From Polyangiaceae bacterium (GTDB lineage Bacteria > Myxococcota_A > Polyangia > Polyangiales > Polyangiaceae), in NCBI GenBank assembly GCA_025936045.1, contig JAICUB010000027.1, forward strand, positions 1 through 64,000: a DNA stretch of 64,000 bases. The letters run 5' to 3'. The notes under the pieces are model-generated. The model had not been told where the DNA came from. It was given only the letters and a program-made list of their open reading frames with translations, and made no database searches. A program made the position numbers and the translations under genes. The first letter of the stretch is position 1, and each line of letters starts with the position of its first letter. Shown piece by piece: positions 27,801 through 37,153 of this stretch.

Positions 27801-28288
27801 GCGAGGATTTCGCCATGGCGCAGTTCCAGGACATGGACGACGCGACGAAGCTCTCGCGGCCGTCCTTCGAGAAGAATCCGGGCGGCCTCGACCTCGGGGC
27901 GCGCGGGGCCGAGCTCGCGGCGGATCGCATGGCCCTGCGCGTCGTTCGCTACGAAGAGATCCTCATCGACGGTGAGTTCCGCAAGCATCAGCCGCTCCGC
28001 CCGCCGCGGGGCGGGCTCTTCTTCCACGAGCTCAAGGGCGCCGCGGTCAAGCGGGCCGCGACCAGCAATGGGCGCAAGCGGCAGCTGAATCCGTTCGACG
28101 ACGCGGGGGCGCTCGTTCGCGGCGAGCCGCATACCGTCGCGAGCGTGGACACCAATCGGCCGTACACGGACGCGGCCGAATTCGCGAGCGAGGCGGAAGC
28201 GCGAGCGCACCTGGACGCGCTCATCCAGGCGGATCCGCGGCTCGCGGCGACGCTTCACGTCATCCCGAGCTACGAGGTCGCTGCCTGA
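24869..28288 (+). CDS. DUF6603-like giant beta-rich protein
   Basis: 1,139 aa, no signal peptide. Residues 1-190 are mainly helical (YVTRAAAWLASAVNDTAPVF, LLGVKLAAFFAAMDELATAV). From about 200 to 900 it is a long alternating hydrophobic beta array with Gly turns (LTLSGSVGGTLTPPLALALV, SLIGLGGLVGLNRTVLLEPL, LGWGTPTLVSASLGIIIEVP, FSVGGFHPRFTPPPLPFPSP), the pattern annotated as DUF6603; function unknown. The C-terminal 230 residues are more polar and end in a short Ala-rich domain (EARAHLDALIQADPRLAATL). The many amphipathic strands suggest a lipid-facing groove or barrel, as inference only. The ATG at 24869 is 7 bases after the protease stop; its TGA overlaps the next ATG (TGATG). Confidence 0.82.
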   Translation: MAGELSYVTRAAAWLASAVNDTAPVFEQFYTDQLGLNLPAAVRTAPSVKTALAHASVAAKDLGPMATELAAPDPNDSTGALTAFLLLGVKLAAFFAAMDELATAVSGAVTPATVPDAAERAAAQQFAQALAERAGEYAVASGITDQMPELAFVLRLLGLLDWRRVMPADGTPLGASYVVKSLALYRFKDLVSDPAAHFQAVHGWGRNDFDPRELFGLFAGFFDDEDAVGIGEQGGDPQLKYGFFVLRRDRTLSPPGLRLSFEAALTEQFEGRVGLGGSDWGVTLREALTLSGSVGGTLTPPLALALVPVEADIQGELKATFDRNPDARPFNILGGAGTLSLSAQNFAAGVALAADWDVAARTAYIEPLLFGNLEKLKLAVSTEDSDSFIGSLLSSANIEGEFDLGLEWRASTGLKVKASGGIEISLPIHQKLGPVELDTIYFALKIQPDATLAFETSVGLSGQLGPLSAAVDRIGAELDVRFVDGVDAKFGFFDLDLRFKPPSGVGLSLDAGAVRGGGYLFFDSERGEYAGVVQLSILEVVSVTAIGLISTKLPDGSDGFSLLVIVCVEFDPGIQLGMGFSLIGLGGLVGLNRTVLLEPLAAGVRSGTVNSILFPQGDIIANAPRIISDLRAIFPPRLGTFLIGPMAKLGWGTPTLVSASLGIIIEVPGNVALLGVLRLNLPTADAPLLVLQVAFVGAIEFDKQRLWFFASLFESRILFITLEGEMGLLVGWGPDPAFVFSVGGFHPRFTPPPLPFPSPKRLALCILNEDYGVIRVEAYFAVTSNTAQLGAAVDLRFGFDSFGIQGHLGFDALFQFSPFHFIVNANVSLSLKVAGLDLLSVRVDLNLEGPTPWHAFGTGHVSLLFFDISADFDVTWGDSADTTLPPIEVLPLFRAELAKRANWTSALPGSSRLFVSLRALDEGTEELVMHPLGTLRFSQRLLPLGLPLDKLGAQRPSDANAFEILVATPSLEQKAEVREDFAMAQFQDMDDATKLSRPSFEKNPGGLDLGARGAELAADRMALRVVRYEEILIDGEFRKHQPLRPPRGGLFFHELKGAAVKRAATSNGRKRQLNPFDDAGALVRGEPHTVASVDTNRPYTDAAEFASEAEARAHLDALIQADPRLAATLHVIPSYEVAA

Positions 28289-31200
28289 TGTCGAGCGCGG
28301 TCTACACGTTCTTGCCCTGGCTCAGGCAGGGTCTCGCCAACGGCATCCTCGAGTCCGAAACGGACGTGAGCGCGAGCCTGCGGCCTTCGATCGACGTCAA
28401 CGTCACGCTGCGCGCGACCGGCGTGGCGAGCGCCCTTGCCGACGAGACGATCCCTCGCACTGTCCGCCTTTACGGTCCGGGCGACGTCCTCGCGATCGAT
28501 CGCTCCGCGATCCTGAAAACCGAGCCGGCTCCGTTCATCACCAATCACGAACCGAATTACCTGCCCTACGTCGACTTCTGCGACGAGGATTTTCCCTGGC
28601 GTTACACGCCGGCGCACCCGGACACCGGCTCGCACCGGCATCGGCCCTGGCTCGCGCTTTTGGTGCTCGCGGAAGGCGAATTCGCGGACGGTAACGCGCA
28701 GGGCAAGCCGTTGCCGTTCATCGACCTCGCGGATCTCACGCGGCTGCCCGAGCTCTCGGAGCTCTGGGCGTGGGCCCACGTTCACGTGAACCGCAACCTC
28801 GGCGCGAGCGAGACGGTGGTCACGAACGGTGACGCGTCGGCCATCGTGAGTGCGCTCGCGCAGACCTTGGCCGAGGATTCGGATCTGGCGTACTCGCGGT
28901 TGCTCTCCGCGCGCCGGCTCGACTCGAACAAGCCGTACCACGCGTTCTTGGTCCCGACGTTCGAGAGCGGGCGAGTCGCCGGGCTCGGGCTCGACGTGTC
29001 CAAGGTGGATCGCGCGATGCGGGGCGCCTGGGAAGAGCACCCCGAGCGTGCGTCGCTCCTGCCGAATAGCTTCCCCTACTATTACCGGTTCTATTTCCAC
29101 ACGGGTGACGCCGTCGATTTCGAGTCGCTCGTGCGCCTGCTCGTCCCGCAACCGATGGACGCGCGCGTCGGGCGGCGTGACCTCGACGTGCAGCGTCCGG
29201 CGCTGAACCTGGCGGGCATCCCCGGCCCGAACGCCGACGGCGTGCTCCGCCTGGGGGGCGCGCTCAAGGTGCCCGACTCGTCGCTCGACGCGGCCGAGCT
29301 GCTCGAAGCGCAACGTTTCGAGAACTGGGACGTTCCGAAGCCGCACCCGTTCGAGCGCGACCTCGCGGCGTACATCGACCTTGCCGACGACTACGCCGGC
29401 CTGAGCGCGGAAGCCGCGCACGCCCAGGCCGGGGTGCCCACGAGCATCGGACGCTTGCCCGACGGACGGCCGGATCCCGACCCGCTCATCACGCCGCCGC
29501 TCTACGGCCGCTGGCCTTCGCTCACTCAGCGCCTGCTCACCGAGACGGACGGCTCGCCCGCACAGAACACCGACAACTGGGTGCATCAGCTGAACCTCGA
29601 TCCGCGCCACCGTGCGGCGGCCGGGCTCGGCACCGGCGTCGTACGCGCGGGCCAAGAAGACTACGTGAACGCCGCCTGGTCCCAAGTGGGGCAGGTGCTC
29701 GACGCGAACCGACGGATCCGAGGAGCGCAGGCGGCCCTGGCCGTCTCCCGCTCGTTTTACCTCGAGACGTTGGTGACGGCGGCGCGCACCACGCCGGAGC
29801 GCGCGCTCGCGCTGACGTCGCCGATCGCCAAGCGCGTGCTTTTGGGTCGCCGCACGGTCCACCAAGCGGTGCAGCAGAGCCCGGTGCCCGCGAGCGTGCT
29901 CGGGGCGCCGATGCGCCGGGCGCTGCGGCCGACGGGGCGTCTCGTCGCGAAGCTCGCGCCGGAAGGTGCGACCGCGAGCGCGGTCACGAACGGCCTCGTT
30001 ACCCGACTGAACGAAGGGACGCTCGTCACCGCGCAAGAGCCGGCGCTGCCGAGCGGCGCGCCGAGCGTCGAAGCGGTCTCCACGGCGCTCGTGCCGAAGC
30101 TTCCCGCCTGGCTGCTCGGGCTCCTACGGCGCTACTCGAACGCACCACTGCTGGCGCTGCTGCTCGCATTGCTGCTCGCATCGGTCGTGTTCTGGTTGCT
30201 CGCATCGGTCGCGGCGGGCCTCGTCGTGATTGCAGTCGGTATCGGCGCGTACGTCGCGCTCGGCCGTCTTCAGCGCAGCATTGCGGGAGCCGACGCGCTC
30301 CTGCCGGCGAAGGAGACGCCCGCCGCGGTCGACGCCTTGCCCGTGAGCGCGAGCTTTGCCCTGCAGCCGTTCGGCGCCGCCTTCGCGGCGAGCGCGCCGG
30401 GGGCCGACAGTGCGGAGGCCGTGCGCTTCAAACAGGCTCTCCGTGCCGAATACGCGCATGCCGAGCAGGCCGTGGAGGCCGTTGCCCCACCTGCGCGCGT
30501 GCCGTTCGACGTGACGCAGATCGCCGGCGAGGTCGTCGCGACCGTGAACCCGGCGCGCACCGTCCCGGCGCGGCTCGCGAAGACGGTCGTCTTGCCGGAG
30601 CGCCTGAAGCCGAGCGCCACGGACCCGCTCGGCGAAGTGATGGCATACCCGCGCATCGAGGAGCCGATGTACCGGCCGCTCGTCGAGCTCGGCAGCGAGC
30701 TCTTTCTCCCGAACGTCGGTCTGATCCCCCAGAACAGCATCAGTCTGCTCGAGACCAACCAAAAGTTCATCGAAAGCTACATGGTGGGAATCAACCACGA
30801 GTTTGCGCGTGAGCTCTTGTGGCGCGAGTACCCGACGGACCAGCGCGGCAGCTACTTCCGCCAGTTCTGGGACGTCGCGGGCTACATCGACGACGCCGGA
30901 CTCGCCGCCGACGCCTTGCGCGAGAAGCTCTACGACATCCCGGAGCTCCACCGCTGGTCGAAAACCTCCGAGCTCGGAGACCACGATAACCGCCAGCCCC
31001 CCGGCTCACCTCCGAAGGACGAGGTCGTGCTCGCGATCCGAGGCGAGCTCCTCAAGCGCTACCCGAACGCGGTGATCTATGCGCAGCGCGCGGAATGGCA
31101 GCTCACGAACGGACGCATCGACCAGTCGAAGATCCGCGTGCTCACGCCGCTCACCGACGCCGAAGAGGCGCACCCGCCGCGCGACAAGCTGAAGACTCCG

Positions 31201-31629
31201 CTGTACGAGGCCAAGGTCAACCCGGATATCACCTTCTTCGGCTTCGACTTGAGCGTGGAGCAGGCCAAGGGAAACCCGGCGAGCGACGACGCCGGCTGGT
31301 TCTTCGTGATCAAGGAGCGGCCGGGCGAGCCTCGCTTCGGGCTGGATCTCGGGCGCGACGCGAGCGCGCCCATCAACACCTGGAACGATCTGTCGTGGGG
31401 CGACGTGACGACGGAGGCCTCGCTCTTGCGCATCCGGCCCGGTATGCAGTCGTACGTGCTCTCGACGCCGCCTCCGAGCAGCGAGGGGCCGGAGGAGGTC
31501 GCCCAGTATCAAGAGGACCGACAGATCCACTGGGACCCGAGCATGAACGCCGCGGACTTGGCCTACGTCCTTTACCAGCTGCCCGTGCTCGTGGCGGTGC
31601 ATGCCGCCGAGATGCTGCCCGATCGCTGA
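28288..31629 (+). CDS. 1,113-aa protein with central membrane hairpin, unknown family
   Basis: No signal peptide and no domain I recognise. The N-terminal half begins YTFLPWLRQGLANGILESET and contains ITNHEPNYLPYVDFCDEDFP and HRHRPWLALLVLAEGEF. Two closely spaced hydrophobic segments at about 610-660 (NAPLLALLLALLLASVVFWL, SVAAGLVVIAVGIGAYVAL) would insert the protein in a membrane, with both large halves on the same side. The C-terminal half has PRIEEPMYRPLVELGSELFL, INHEFARELLWREYPTDQRG and GDVTTEASLLRIRPGMQSYV. The start overlaps the previous stop (TGATG); GAGG at the 3' end serves the next gene. Clearly part of the operon; the role is unknown. Confidence 0.8.
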   Translation: MSSAVYTFLPWLRQGLANGILESETDVSASLRPSIDVNVTLRATGVASALADETIPRTVRLYGPGDVLAIDRSAILKTEPAPFITNHEPNYLPYVDFCDEDFPWRYTPAHPDTGSHRHRPWLALLVLAEGEFADGNAQGKPLPFIDLADLTRLPELSELWAWAHVHVNRNLGASETVVTNGDASAIVSALAQTLAEDSDLAYSRLLSARRLDSNKPYHAFLVPTFESGRVAGLGLDVSKVDRAMRGAWEEHPERASLLPNSFPYYYRFYFHTGDAVDFESLVRLLVPQPMDARVGRRDLDVQRPALNLAGIPGPNADGVLRLGGALKVPDSSLDAAELLEAQRFENWDVPKPHPFERDLAAYIDLADDYAGLSAEAAHAQAGVPTSIGRLPDGRPDPDPLITPPLYGRWPSLTQRLLTETDGSPAQNTDNWVHQLNLDPRHRAAAGLGTGVVRAGQEDYVNAAWSQVGQVLDANRRIRGAQAALAVSRSFYLETLVTAARTTPERALALTSPIAKRVLLGRRTVHQAVQQSPVPASVLGAPMRRALRPTGRLVAKLAPEGATASAVTNGLVTRLNEGTLVTAQEPALPSGAPSVEAVSTALVPKLPAWLLGLLRRYSNAPLLALLLALLLASVVFWLLASVAAGLVVIAVGIGAYVALGRLQRSIAGADALLPAKETPAAVDALPVSASFALQPFGAAFAASAPGADSAEAVRFKQALRAEYAHAEQAVEAVAPPARVPFDVTQIAGEVVATVNPARTVPARLAKTVVLPERLKPSATDPLGEVMAYPRIEEPMYRPLVELGSELFLPNVGLIPQNSISLLETNQKFIESYMVGINHEFARELLWREYPTDQRGSYFRQFWDVAGYIDDAGLAADALREKLYDIPELHRWSKTSELGDHDNRQPPGSPPKDEVVLAIRGELLKRYPNAVIYAQRAEWQLTNGRIDQSKIRVLTPLTDAEEAHPPRDKLKTPLYEAKVNPDITFFGFDLSVEQAKGNPASDDAGWFFVIKERPGEPRFGLDLGRDASAPINTWNDLSWGDVTTEASLLRIRPGMQSYVLSTPPPSSEGPEEVAQYQEDRQIHWDPSMNAADLAYVLYQLPVLVAVHAAEMLPDR

Positions 31630-31636
31630 GGAATTC

Positions 31637-34600
31637 ATGGGAGAACCGACCGCACTCCTCGCCGAGCTCTCGGCAGCGACCACCGACGCCGAAACCGGAC
31701 GCCGTGCCGTCGCGCGCGAGCAGCAGCGGCTCGGTGACCTCCGCCGCGCTGCCCTGAACCTCGGACGCACGCTCAACGAGCGCAACCCGGCTGCGCAGCG
31801 CGAGGCCGAGCGGCTGCGCGCCGAAACACAGGCGACCGAGGCCCGGCTCGCCGAGCTCCGCAAGCGCACGAAGAACGAGCAGCAGCGCCTGAGCGAGCTC
31901 AACGCCGAGCTCACGCAAGTGCTCGATCCGCGCCGCGATCTCGCAGCGTGGGACGGTCGCATCCCGATCCTGCTCTTCCCCGTGCGGCTCGAGACGCGCT
32001 TCGTCGCGCGCGGGGATGCAGGAAAGGACTTACTCGTGCGCATCTTCCCGGACGAGTGCTCGGTGGATGCGTTCGAGCCGGACCTGTCGACGGCGGAGGT
32101 CCAGAACTTACGGCGTTATTGGTGCGGTATCTGGAAGGCGGGCGGCGACGAAGGGCTCGCGCGGGCCGCGTGGCGCGAGCTCTGTGCCGCGCACGGGGCG
32201 GGGCGCGCGCTCTACCTCGTGAAGCAGTACCGGCCGTTGCCGGCTTCGGATCCGGAACCGGTGCGCGTCGAGCCGCTGGTGATTTTGGCCATTCCCCTCG
32301 ACGCGCCGCTCGTCGCGAGCGAGGCCGAGGCGATCGTCGCGTTCTCGACGGCCGTATGGCGCGGCGCCGCGGACGCGGCTCTCGTTGCCCTGCGCGCGGC
32401 GGTGGGGGTTGCGCGCGCCGACGAGCTCCGCAAGACGGTCGTGCCGTTCAACACGGCGGAAGCCGTACCGCCCGCGGCGGACCGCGCCACGGTGCCGGTG
32501 TCGGTGGTCTTCGTCGTCATGACGGCGGTCGGCGTCGCCGCCACCAAGCGACAAGCCTGGACGCGCCCCGCGACCGCGCCGCTCCTGCCGGAGCGCTTCG
32601 TGCTCCTCGCTGATAGCGGCCCGGAGCACGTCGAATGGCTCGGCAACGTCATCCCTCAGCCGCTCGTCGTCGGGCCCGATCCACTCGCGGAAGGTGAGGA
32701 TCAGTTCAGCGCCGAGGGCGGCGATCTCGCCGTGCCGGGGCCGCTCGCGTGGCTGACGGACTTCGACGCGGCGGTGACGCAGGGCCTCGGTTTTCGCATC
32801 GCACTCAGCGAACGTCAGGCCCGCGTCGGCTTCGATCGTCTTTACGTTTTGGGGGTCCGCCAGCAGTCGTCGCCCGCGCGCGCGAAGCAGGAGCTCGAGA
32901 CGCTCATCACCCATCAGGCCTCGAGCCAGAAGGGCTTCGCGCTCGTCCCTCAGGGCACGCCGACCAACAACGCGGAGCAAGGCTCTTCCGGATGGAGCCG
33001 CGTGCAAGAAGCGGACGACAGCTTCGAGCTCTCGGAGTCCGCGCGGAGCGACACGCCCCGCTTCGACGAGACCGCGACCGACCCGTACGCGCGCGCCGAC
33101 GGCCTCGTGCTCGCGGACGCGCTCGGCATCGATCCGGCAGTGCTCCAGCACGTACCGAACGCCGACGCGACCGATCAGGCCGAGAGCCGTGCCATGAACG
33201 CGGCGCTCTGGCCCGCGACGCTCGGCTACTTTCTCGATACGCAGCTGCGCCCCGTCTTTTCCGACGCGATCATCGAACGCACGCGTCGGCATTTCGTTCA
33301 ACACGTGACGGGGCGCGGGAGGCTTCCGGCCATCCGTTGCGGCCAGCAGCCGTACGGCATCCTGCCGACGACCGCGTATAGCCGCCTCGCGCTCGACGAC
33401 ACCTACCTCGCCGAGCTTCAGGGCGTGCTGCGCCGGCTCGAGAGCGCATTTTGGGACGGCTTTGCGGCGAGCGCGCCCCACGTCGGCACGCCGAGCGACG
33501 ATCCTCAGCGCTTTCTGCTCGAGCTCTTGGGCCTCAATCCAGCTTCCGTCGAGTTTCACCTGAACGTGCTCGACAGCGCCGATCGCCTTTGGAACAGCGC
33601 CGCTTTCGACGCCAACTGGCCGAACTTGGGCGTCTTGCTCGAGGCGGTGATGCGCCAGCAAATGCAGGCGGGCAGTGAGCTTTTACGCTCGTTCGGTTAC
33701 GAGGGCGCGGACCCCGAAATCATCGCGAAGTTCTGCGCGCATTCGGACGGAGCCATGAACCGGCCCGTCATCGACGTGGCGCCGCTCTCGGAGGACACCG
33801 GACTCGGTATCTGCACCCTCGACGGCAAGAACTACGTCGAATGGTGTCGCGACAAGGCGCGCGCTGCGTTCGACGACTTGCGGCGGCAAGTGGGCTTTAC
33901 ACCAGGCGGTCTGCCCAATGCGCTCTTTTATCACTTGCTCCGTCACGCGCTCGAGCTCGGCTACCACCGTGAAGCGGTGAACCTCCGAGTGGACGCGGGA
34001 GTTTTGGCCGAGAGCGAGCTTGCACGCGTGTATCGCGAGCCGACGTTCGTCCACGTGGCGCCCGGCGGCGAGGAGCATGCGAGCGAGAGTCGCTATGCGC
34101 TCCTTTACGCCGCGGACTCCCGCGTGACGGGGCGCAGCGATCTCACCATCGCCCGCTTCATCCCGCGCTGGCTCGGCGCTGCGGGCTCGACGAGCGTCCT
34201 CGCCGAGCAGCTCACCGCGCTCGACGTGCTTGCGCCCCTTCCTACGGCGCGCCTCGAACGAGCGTTCGCCGAGCACATCGATCTCGCGAGCTATCGGCTG
34301 GACGCCTGGATCGCGAGCTTGGTCCATGCGCGGCTCGCGCAAGCTCGACAGGCCGGCGCGAGCCTCCCGCCGGACGGCAGCGACAACGGCCCCGCTCGCT
34401 CCGGGTCCTACCTCGGAGCCTTCGGCTGGGTCGAAAATCTCCGGCCGGACCCGGCGCCCCGAACGCTCGTCACGCTGGAAGAGCCGCTTGCCGAAGTCTT
34501 CGGTAACGAGCCGCCGCTCGAACGCGATCCACAAAACGGGGGCCACCTGCTCGCGCCGTCCCTCAATCACGCAACGACCGCGGCCGTGTTGCGCAACGGC

Positions 34601-37153
34601 TACCTCGTCAACGCGACACCGGCGACGCCGGACTTGCTCGCCGTGGACCTGTCGTCGGCGCGGGTGCGCGTGGCGCTCGAATTTCTCGAAGGCATGCGTA
34701 ACGGCCAGTCGCTCGGCGCGCTGCTCGGCTACGAGCTCGAGCGCCGGCTGCACGATCGCCACGCGGACGCCGAGGTGGACTTTTTCGTTTACGAGCTCCG
34801 CCGCGCGTTTCCGCTACTGGCCAAGCGCGTCGCGAGCTCCGTGGATGCCGCGGCCAAAGCCGCGCCGATCGACGCCGTCGAGGCGCGCAACGTGTGCGAC
34901 GGGCTCAGGCTGCTCGACTTCGTCCGCGACGCCTCGACGCAGGCGTACCCGTGGGGACTCGATTTGAAGCGCGGTTCGGGCACCGAGGAAGCCGTCGTCA
35001 ATCAAGAGGTCATGGCGCTGTTCGAGATCCAGGACGCCATCGCGGATCTGACGCTAGCCGAAAGCCTGCACCAGACGACGGTCGGCAATCCGGAGCGCGC
35101 GGCGGCGGCCATGGACGCCTTCAGCAAAGGTGGCTTCCCGCCCGAGCCGGACGTGATCCGCACCCCGCGCACGGGCGGCGCGCTCACGCATCGACTAGCG
35201 CTGCATTTACCCGCGGGCGCCGCCGTCGGCACCACGCCGCGCTCGCTGGCGGAACCGGCACTGGATCGCTATGTCGCGAGCCTGTTGCCGCCGCTCGCGG
35301 ACCTCGTCGTGCTCGTCCGCTACCAGAACACGCCGCCCGGGTCGACGGAGCAGAGCACCACGGTGAGCTTGGCGGCGCTCGGCCTCGGCCCCATCGATAC
35401 GCTCCACTTGCTCGACACGCACAGCGAGTCAGCGATGAATGACCTCGACGACCGCATCGTCGACCACGTGCTGCGCACCCATTCGCTCTGCCCGGACGCT
35501 CGCGTCACGCTCGCCTATACCGAGCCCGTCGGCGGGAAGAAGACGCTGTTCGAGCTGGCTCCGCTCGTGGCGAGCTTGCGGGCGTTGCTCCTCGAGTCGC
35601 GGGCGCTCGCAGCGACGGACGCGGCGCTTCAGCGCGACACCTCGTCGAGCATGGACGGGGGCGGCGTGATTCCGCTCGTTCGCCTGCAAACGGCTCGCAC
35701 GACGCTCACGTCGCTCCGCGGCGAGGTGACGGCGCTCGAAGCGAGTCTCTCCCCGTTGCTCGCGCCGGGCACCCCCGTCCAAAGCTTGGTGGCTGCGACG
35801 GACAGCGCCGTCGCGAGCTTCGTCGGCTTGGTGGAGCGCGCGGCGCTCTGCGGCTCGACGCTCGGCAGCGCAGGCCAGGCTCTACGCGCGGTGAGCCAAT
35901 GGTTCAGCTTGGTGCGTGACGAGGCGAGCGCGGTCGTCGACGGTTGGAACGCCAAGCTCGTCGTCTGCGATCAGGCGCTCACGGAAGCAGCCGACCCCAC
36001 GAGCTCGGACGACGCGCGCATGACGGCTCTCGTTCGGGCGGAGCGCGAGGTCACCCTGAGCCACACCTCGCCGCTCCCTTCGCTCGTGCAGATGACGAAC
36101 AACGTCACGGCAGCGCGCGGTACGTTCGTGAGCGTCCGGGATGAGATTGCAGCGGTTGCCGCGAGCTCCGTCACGACGGTCAAGCTCCTCTGGGCGGCCT
36201 GGTCGGCGACGTTCGCTCCGCGCAAAGCCCGTGATCCGGCGGAGATCGACACCGAAGCGGAACGGGCGGCGCTCGCCACGCTCCTGTCGGATCTCGTGCG
36301 TGCCCTGGCGGGGCTCGAGGCCGAGCTCGACAAGCGGCTCGGCAACGCAACGGAGCTGCTCGCCAGCGCGGGCACGCTCACGGGCGAGCCCCTCCGGCGC
36401 GTGCTCGGCGACGTAGGCAAAGCCCTGCTCGGCGACGGCTTTCGCATCCTGCCGCGCTTCGCGCTCTCCGACGCGCAGCGTGACGAGTGGCAGAAAGCGT
36501 ACGCGGCCCGCGACGCGCTGCTCGCGCCGAGCACGGCCCTGCACGATTTTCCCGCTGACGAGTGGCTCTACGGTGTGGCCCGCGTGCGGCCCAAGGCGTG
36601 GCACCTCGAACAGACGACATTCCTCACGGAGGCGTTCGCGCTGCCGAGCCCCCGACTCACGCCGCTCCAGTTCCCCTTCATGGCCGGAGAAGGCTGGTTC
36701 GGCCTCGAGCTCCCGCCCGGCGTCGAGCTCGCTACGCCGGGCGAGCGGCTGCTTTACACGGTCATCGACGCGGACGGCGCCTTCGACCCGGCGGCTCCCG
36801 ATCACGTCGGCCTCTTGCTCGACGAATGGACAGAGGTCGTACCGAGTGCCCGAGAGACCGCCGGGCTCGCCTTCCATTACGACCGGCCGAGCTCCGAGCC
36901 TCCGCAGGCATTGCTGCTCGTGCTTCCCGCGAGCAGCTCGAAAAGCTGGAGCTGGACGGATCTGGCGCTCGCGGTTCCCGAGACCTTCGAGCTCGCGAAG
37001 AAGCGAGCGGCCGAGCCGCGGGACTTGGCGACGACCGCGCTCTCGCGCTTCTTGCCCGCGACGCTCATGGCATCCACCGTAAACCCGATTTCCATCGGCA
37101 GCCGCCTGCGCGCCTTCGACATAGCCTTCGCGGAGGCCACGCCCGATGCCTAA
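31637..37153 (+). CDS. 1,838-aa protein with N-terminal coiled coil, unknown family
   Basis: The largest protein of the window; no signal peptide or membrane segment. Residues 10-105 form a coiled coil (REQQRLGDLRRAALNLGRTL, RLRAETQATEARLAELRKRT). A globular part follows with RIPILLFPVRLETRFVARGD and LVRIFPDECSVDAFEPDLST, later QHVTGRGRLPAIRCGQQPYG and PAWSEDTGLG-like Gly/Trp-rich segments. A second long helical region spans about 1,380-1,640 (LTSLRGEVTALEASLSPLLA, LVRALAGLEAELDKRLGNAT). The C-terminus reads PLQFPFMAGEGWFGLELPPG. ATG at 31637 follows GAGGAA. It overlaps the next gene by 8 bases. Function unknown; size and coiled coils suggest a scaffold or structural component. Confidence 0.8.
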   Translation: MGEPTALLAELSAATTDAETGRRAVAREQQRLGDLRRAALNLGRTLNERNPAAQREAERLRAETQATEARLAELRKRTKNEQQRLSELNAELTQVLDPRRDLAAWDGRIPILLFPVRLETRFVARGDAGKDLLVRIFPDECSVDAFEPDLSTAEVQNLRRYWCGIWKAGGDEGLARAAWRELCAAHGAGRALYLVKQYRPLPASDPEPVRVEPLVILAIPLDAPLVASEAEAIVAFSTAVWRGAADAALVALRAAVGVARADELRKTVVPFNTAEAVPPAADRATVPVSVVFVVMTAVGVAATKRQAWTRPATAPLLPERFVLLADSGPEHVEWLGNVIPQPLVVGPDPLAEGEDQFSAEGGDLAVPGPLAWLTDFDAAVTQGLGFRIALSERQARVGFDRLYVLGVRQQSSPARAKQELETLITHQASSQKGFALVPQGTPTNNAEQGSSGWSRVQEADDSFELSESARSDTPRFDETATDPYARADGLVLADALGIDPAVLQHVPNADATDQAESRAMNAALWPATLGYFLDTQLRPVFSDAIIERTRRHFVQHVTGRGRLPAIRCGQQPYGILPTTAYSRLALDDTYLAELQGVLRRLESAFWDGFAASAPHVGTPSDDPQRFLLELLGLNPASVEFHLNVLDSADRLWNSAAFDANWPNLGVLLEAVMRQQMQAGSELLRSFGYEGADPEIIAKFCAHSDGAMNRPVIDVAPLSEDTGLGICTLDGKNYVEWCRDKARAAFDDLRRQVGFTPGGLPNALFYHLLRHALELGYHREAVNLRVDAGVLAESELARVYREPTFVHVAPGGEEHASESRYALLYAADSRVTGRSDLTIARFIPRWLGAAGSTSVLAEQLTALDVLAPLPTARLERAFAEHIDLASYRLDAWIASLVHARLAQARQAGASLPPDGSDNGPARSGSYLGAFGWVENLRPDPAPRTLVTLEEPLAEVFGNEPPLERDPQNGGHLLAPSLNHATTAAVLRNGYLVNATPATPDLLAVDLSSARVRVALEFLEGMRNGQSLGALLGYELERRLHDRHADAEVDFFVYELRRAFPLLAKRVASSVDAAAKAAPIDAVEARNVCDGLRLLDFVRDASTQAYPWGLDLKRGSGTEEAVVNQEVMALFEIQDAIADLTLAESLHQTTVGNPERAAAAMDAFSKGGFPPEPDVIRTPRTGGALTHRLALHLPAGAAVGTTPRSLAEPALDRYVASLLPPLADLVVLVRYQNTPPGSTEQSTTVSLAALGLGPIDTLHLLDTHSESAMNDLDDRIVDHVLRTHSLCPDARVTLAYTEPVGGKKTLFELAPLVASLRALLLESRALAATDAALQRDTSSSMDGGGVIPLVRLQTARTTLTSLRGEVTALEASLSPLLAPGTPVQSLVAATDSAVASFVGLVERAALCGSTLGSAGQALRAVSQWFSLVRDEASAVVDGWNAKLVVCDQALTEAADPTSSDDARMTALVRAEREVTLSHTSPLPSLVQMTNNVTAARGTFVSVRDEIAAVAASSVTTVKLLWAAWSATFAPRKARDPAEIDTEAERAALATLLSDLVRALAGLEAELDKRLGNATELLASAGTLTGEPLRRVLGDVGKALLGDGFRILPRFALSDAQRDEWQKAYAARDALLAPSTALHDFPADEWLYGVARVRPKAWHLEQTTFLTEAFALPSPRLTPLQFPFMAGEGWFGLELPPGVELATPGERLLYTVIDADGAFDPAAPDHVGLLLDEWTEVVPSARETAGLAFHYDRPSSEPPQALLLVLPASSSKSWSWTDLALAVPETFELAKKRAAEPRDLATTALSRFLPATLMASTVNPISIGSRLRAFDIAFAEATPDA

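Noticed and set aside
26048..30036. Minus-strand frames of 413 and 588 aa inside the five-gene operon
   Set aside because: Glu/Arg/Ala-rich shadows of the operon genes; no recognisable family.
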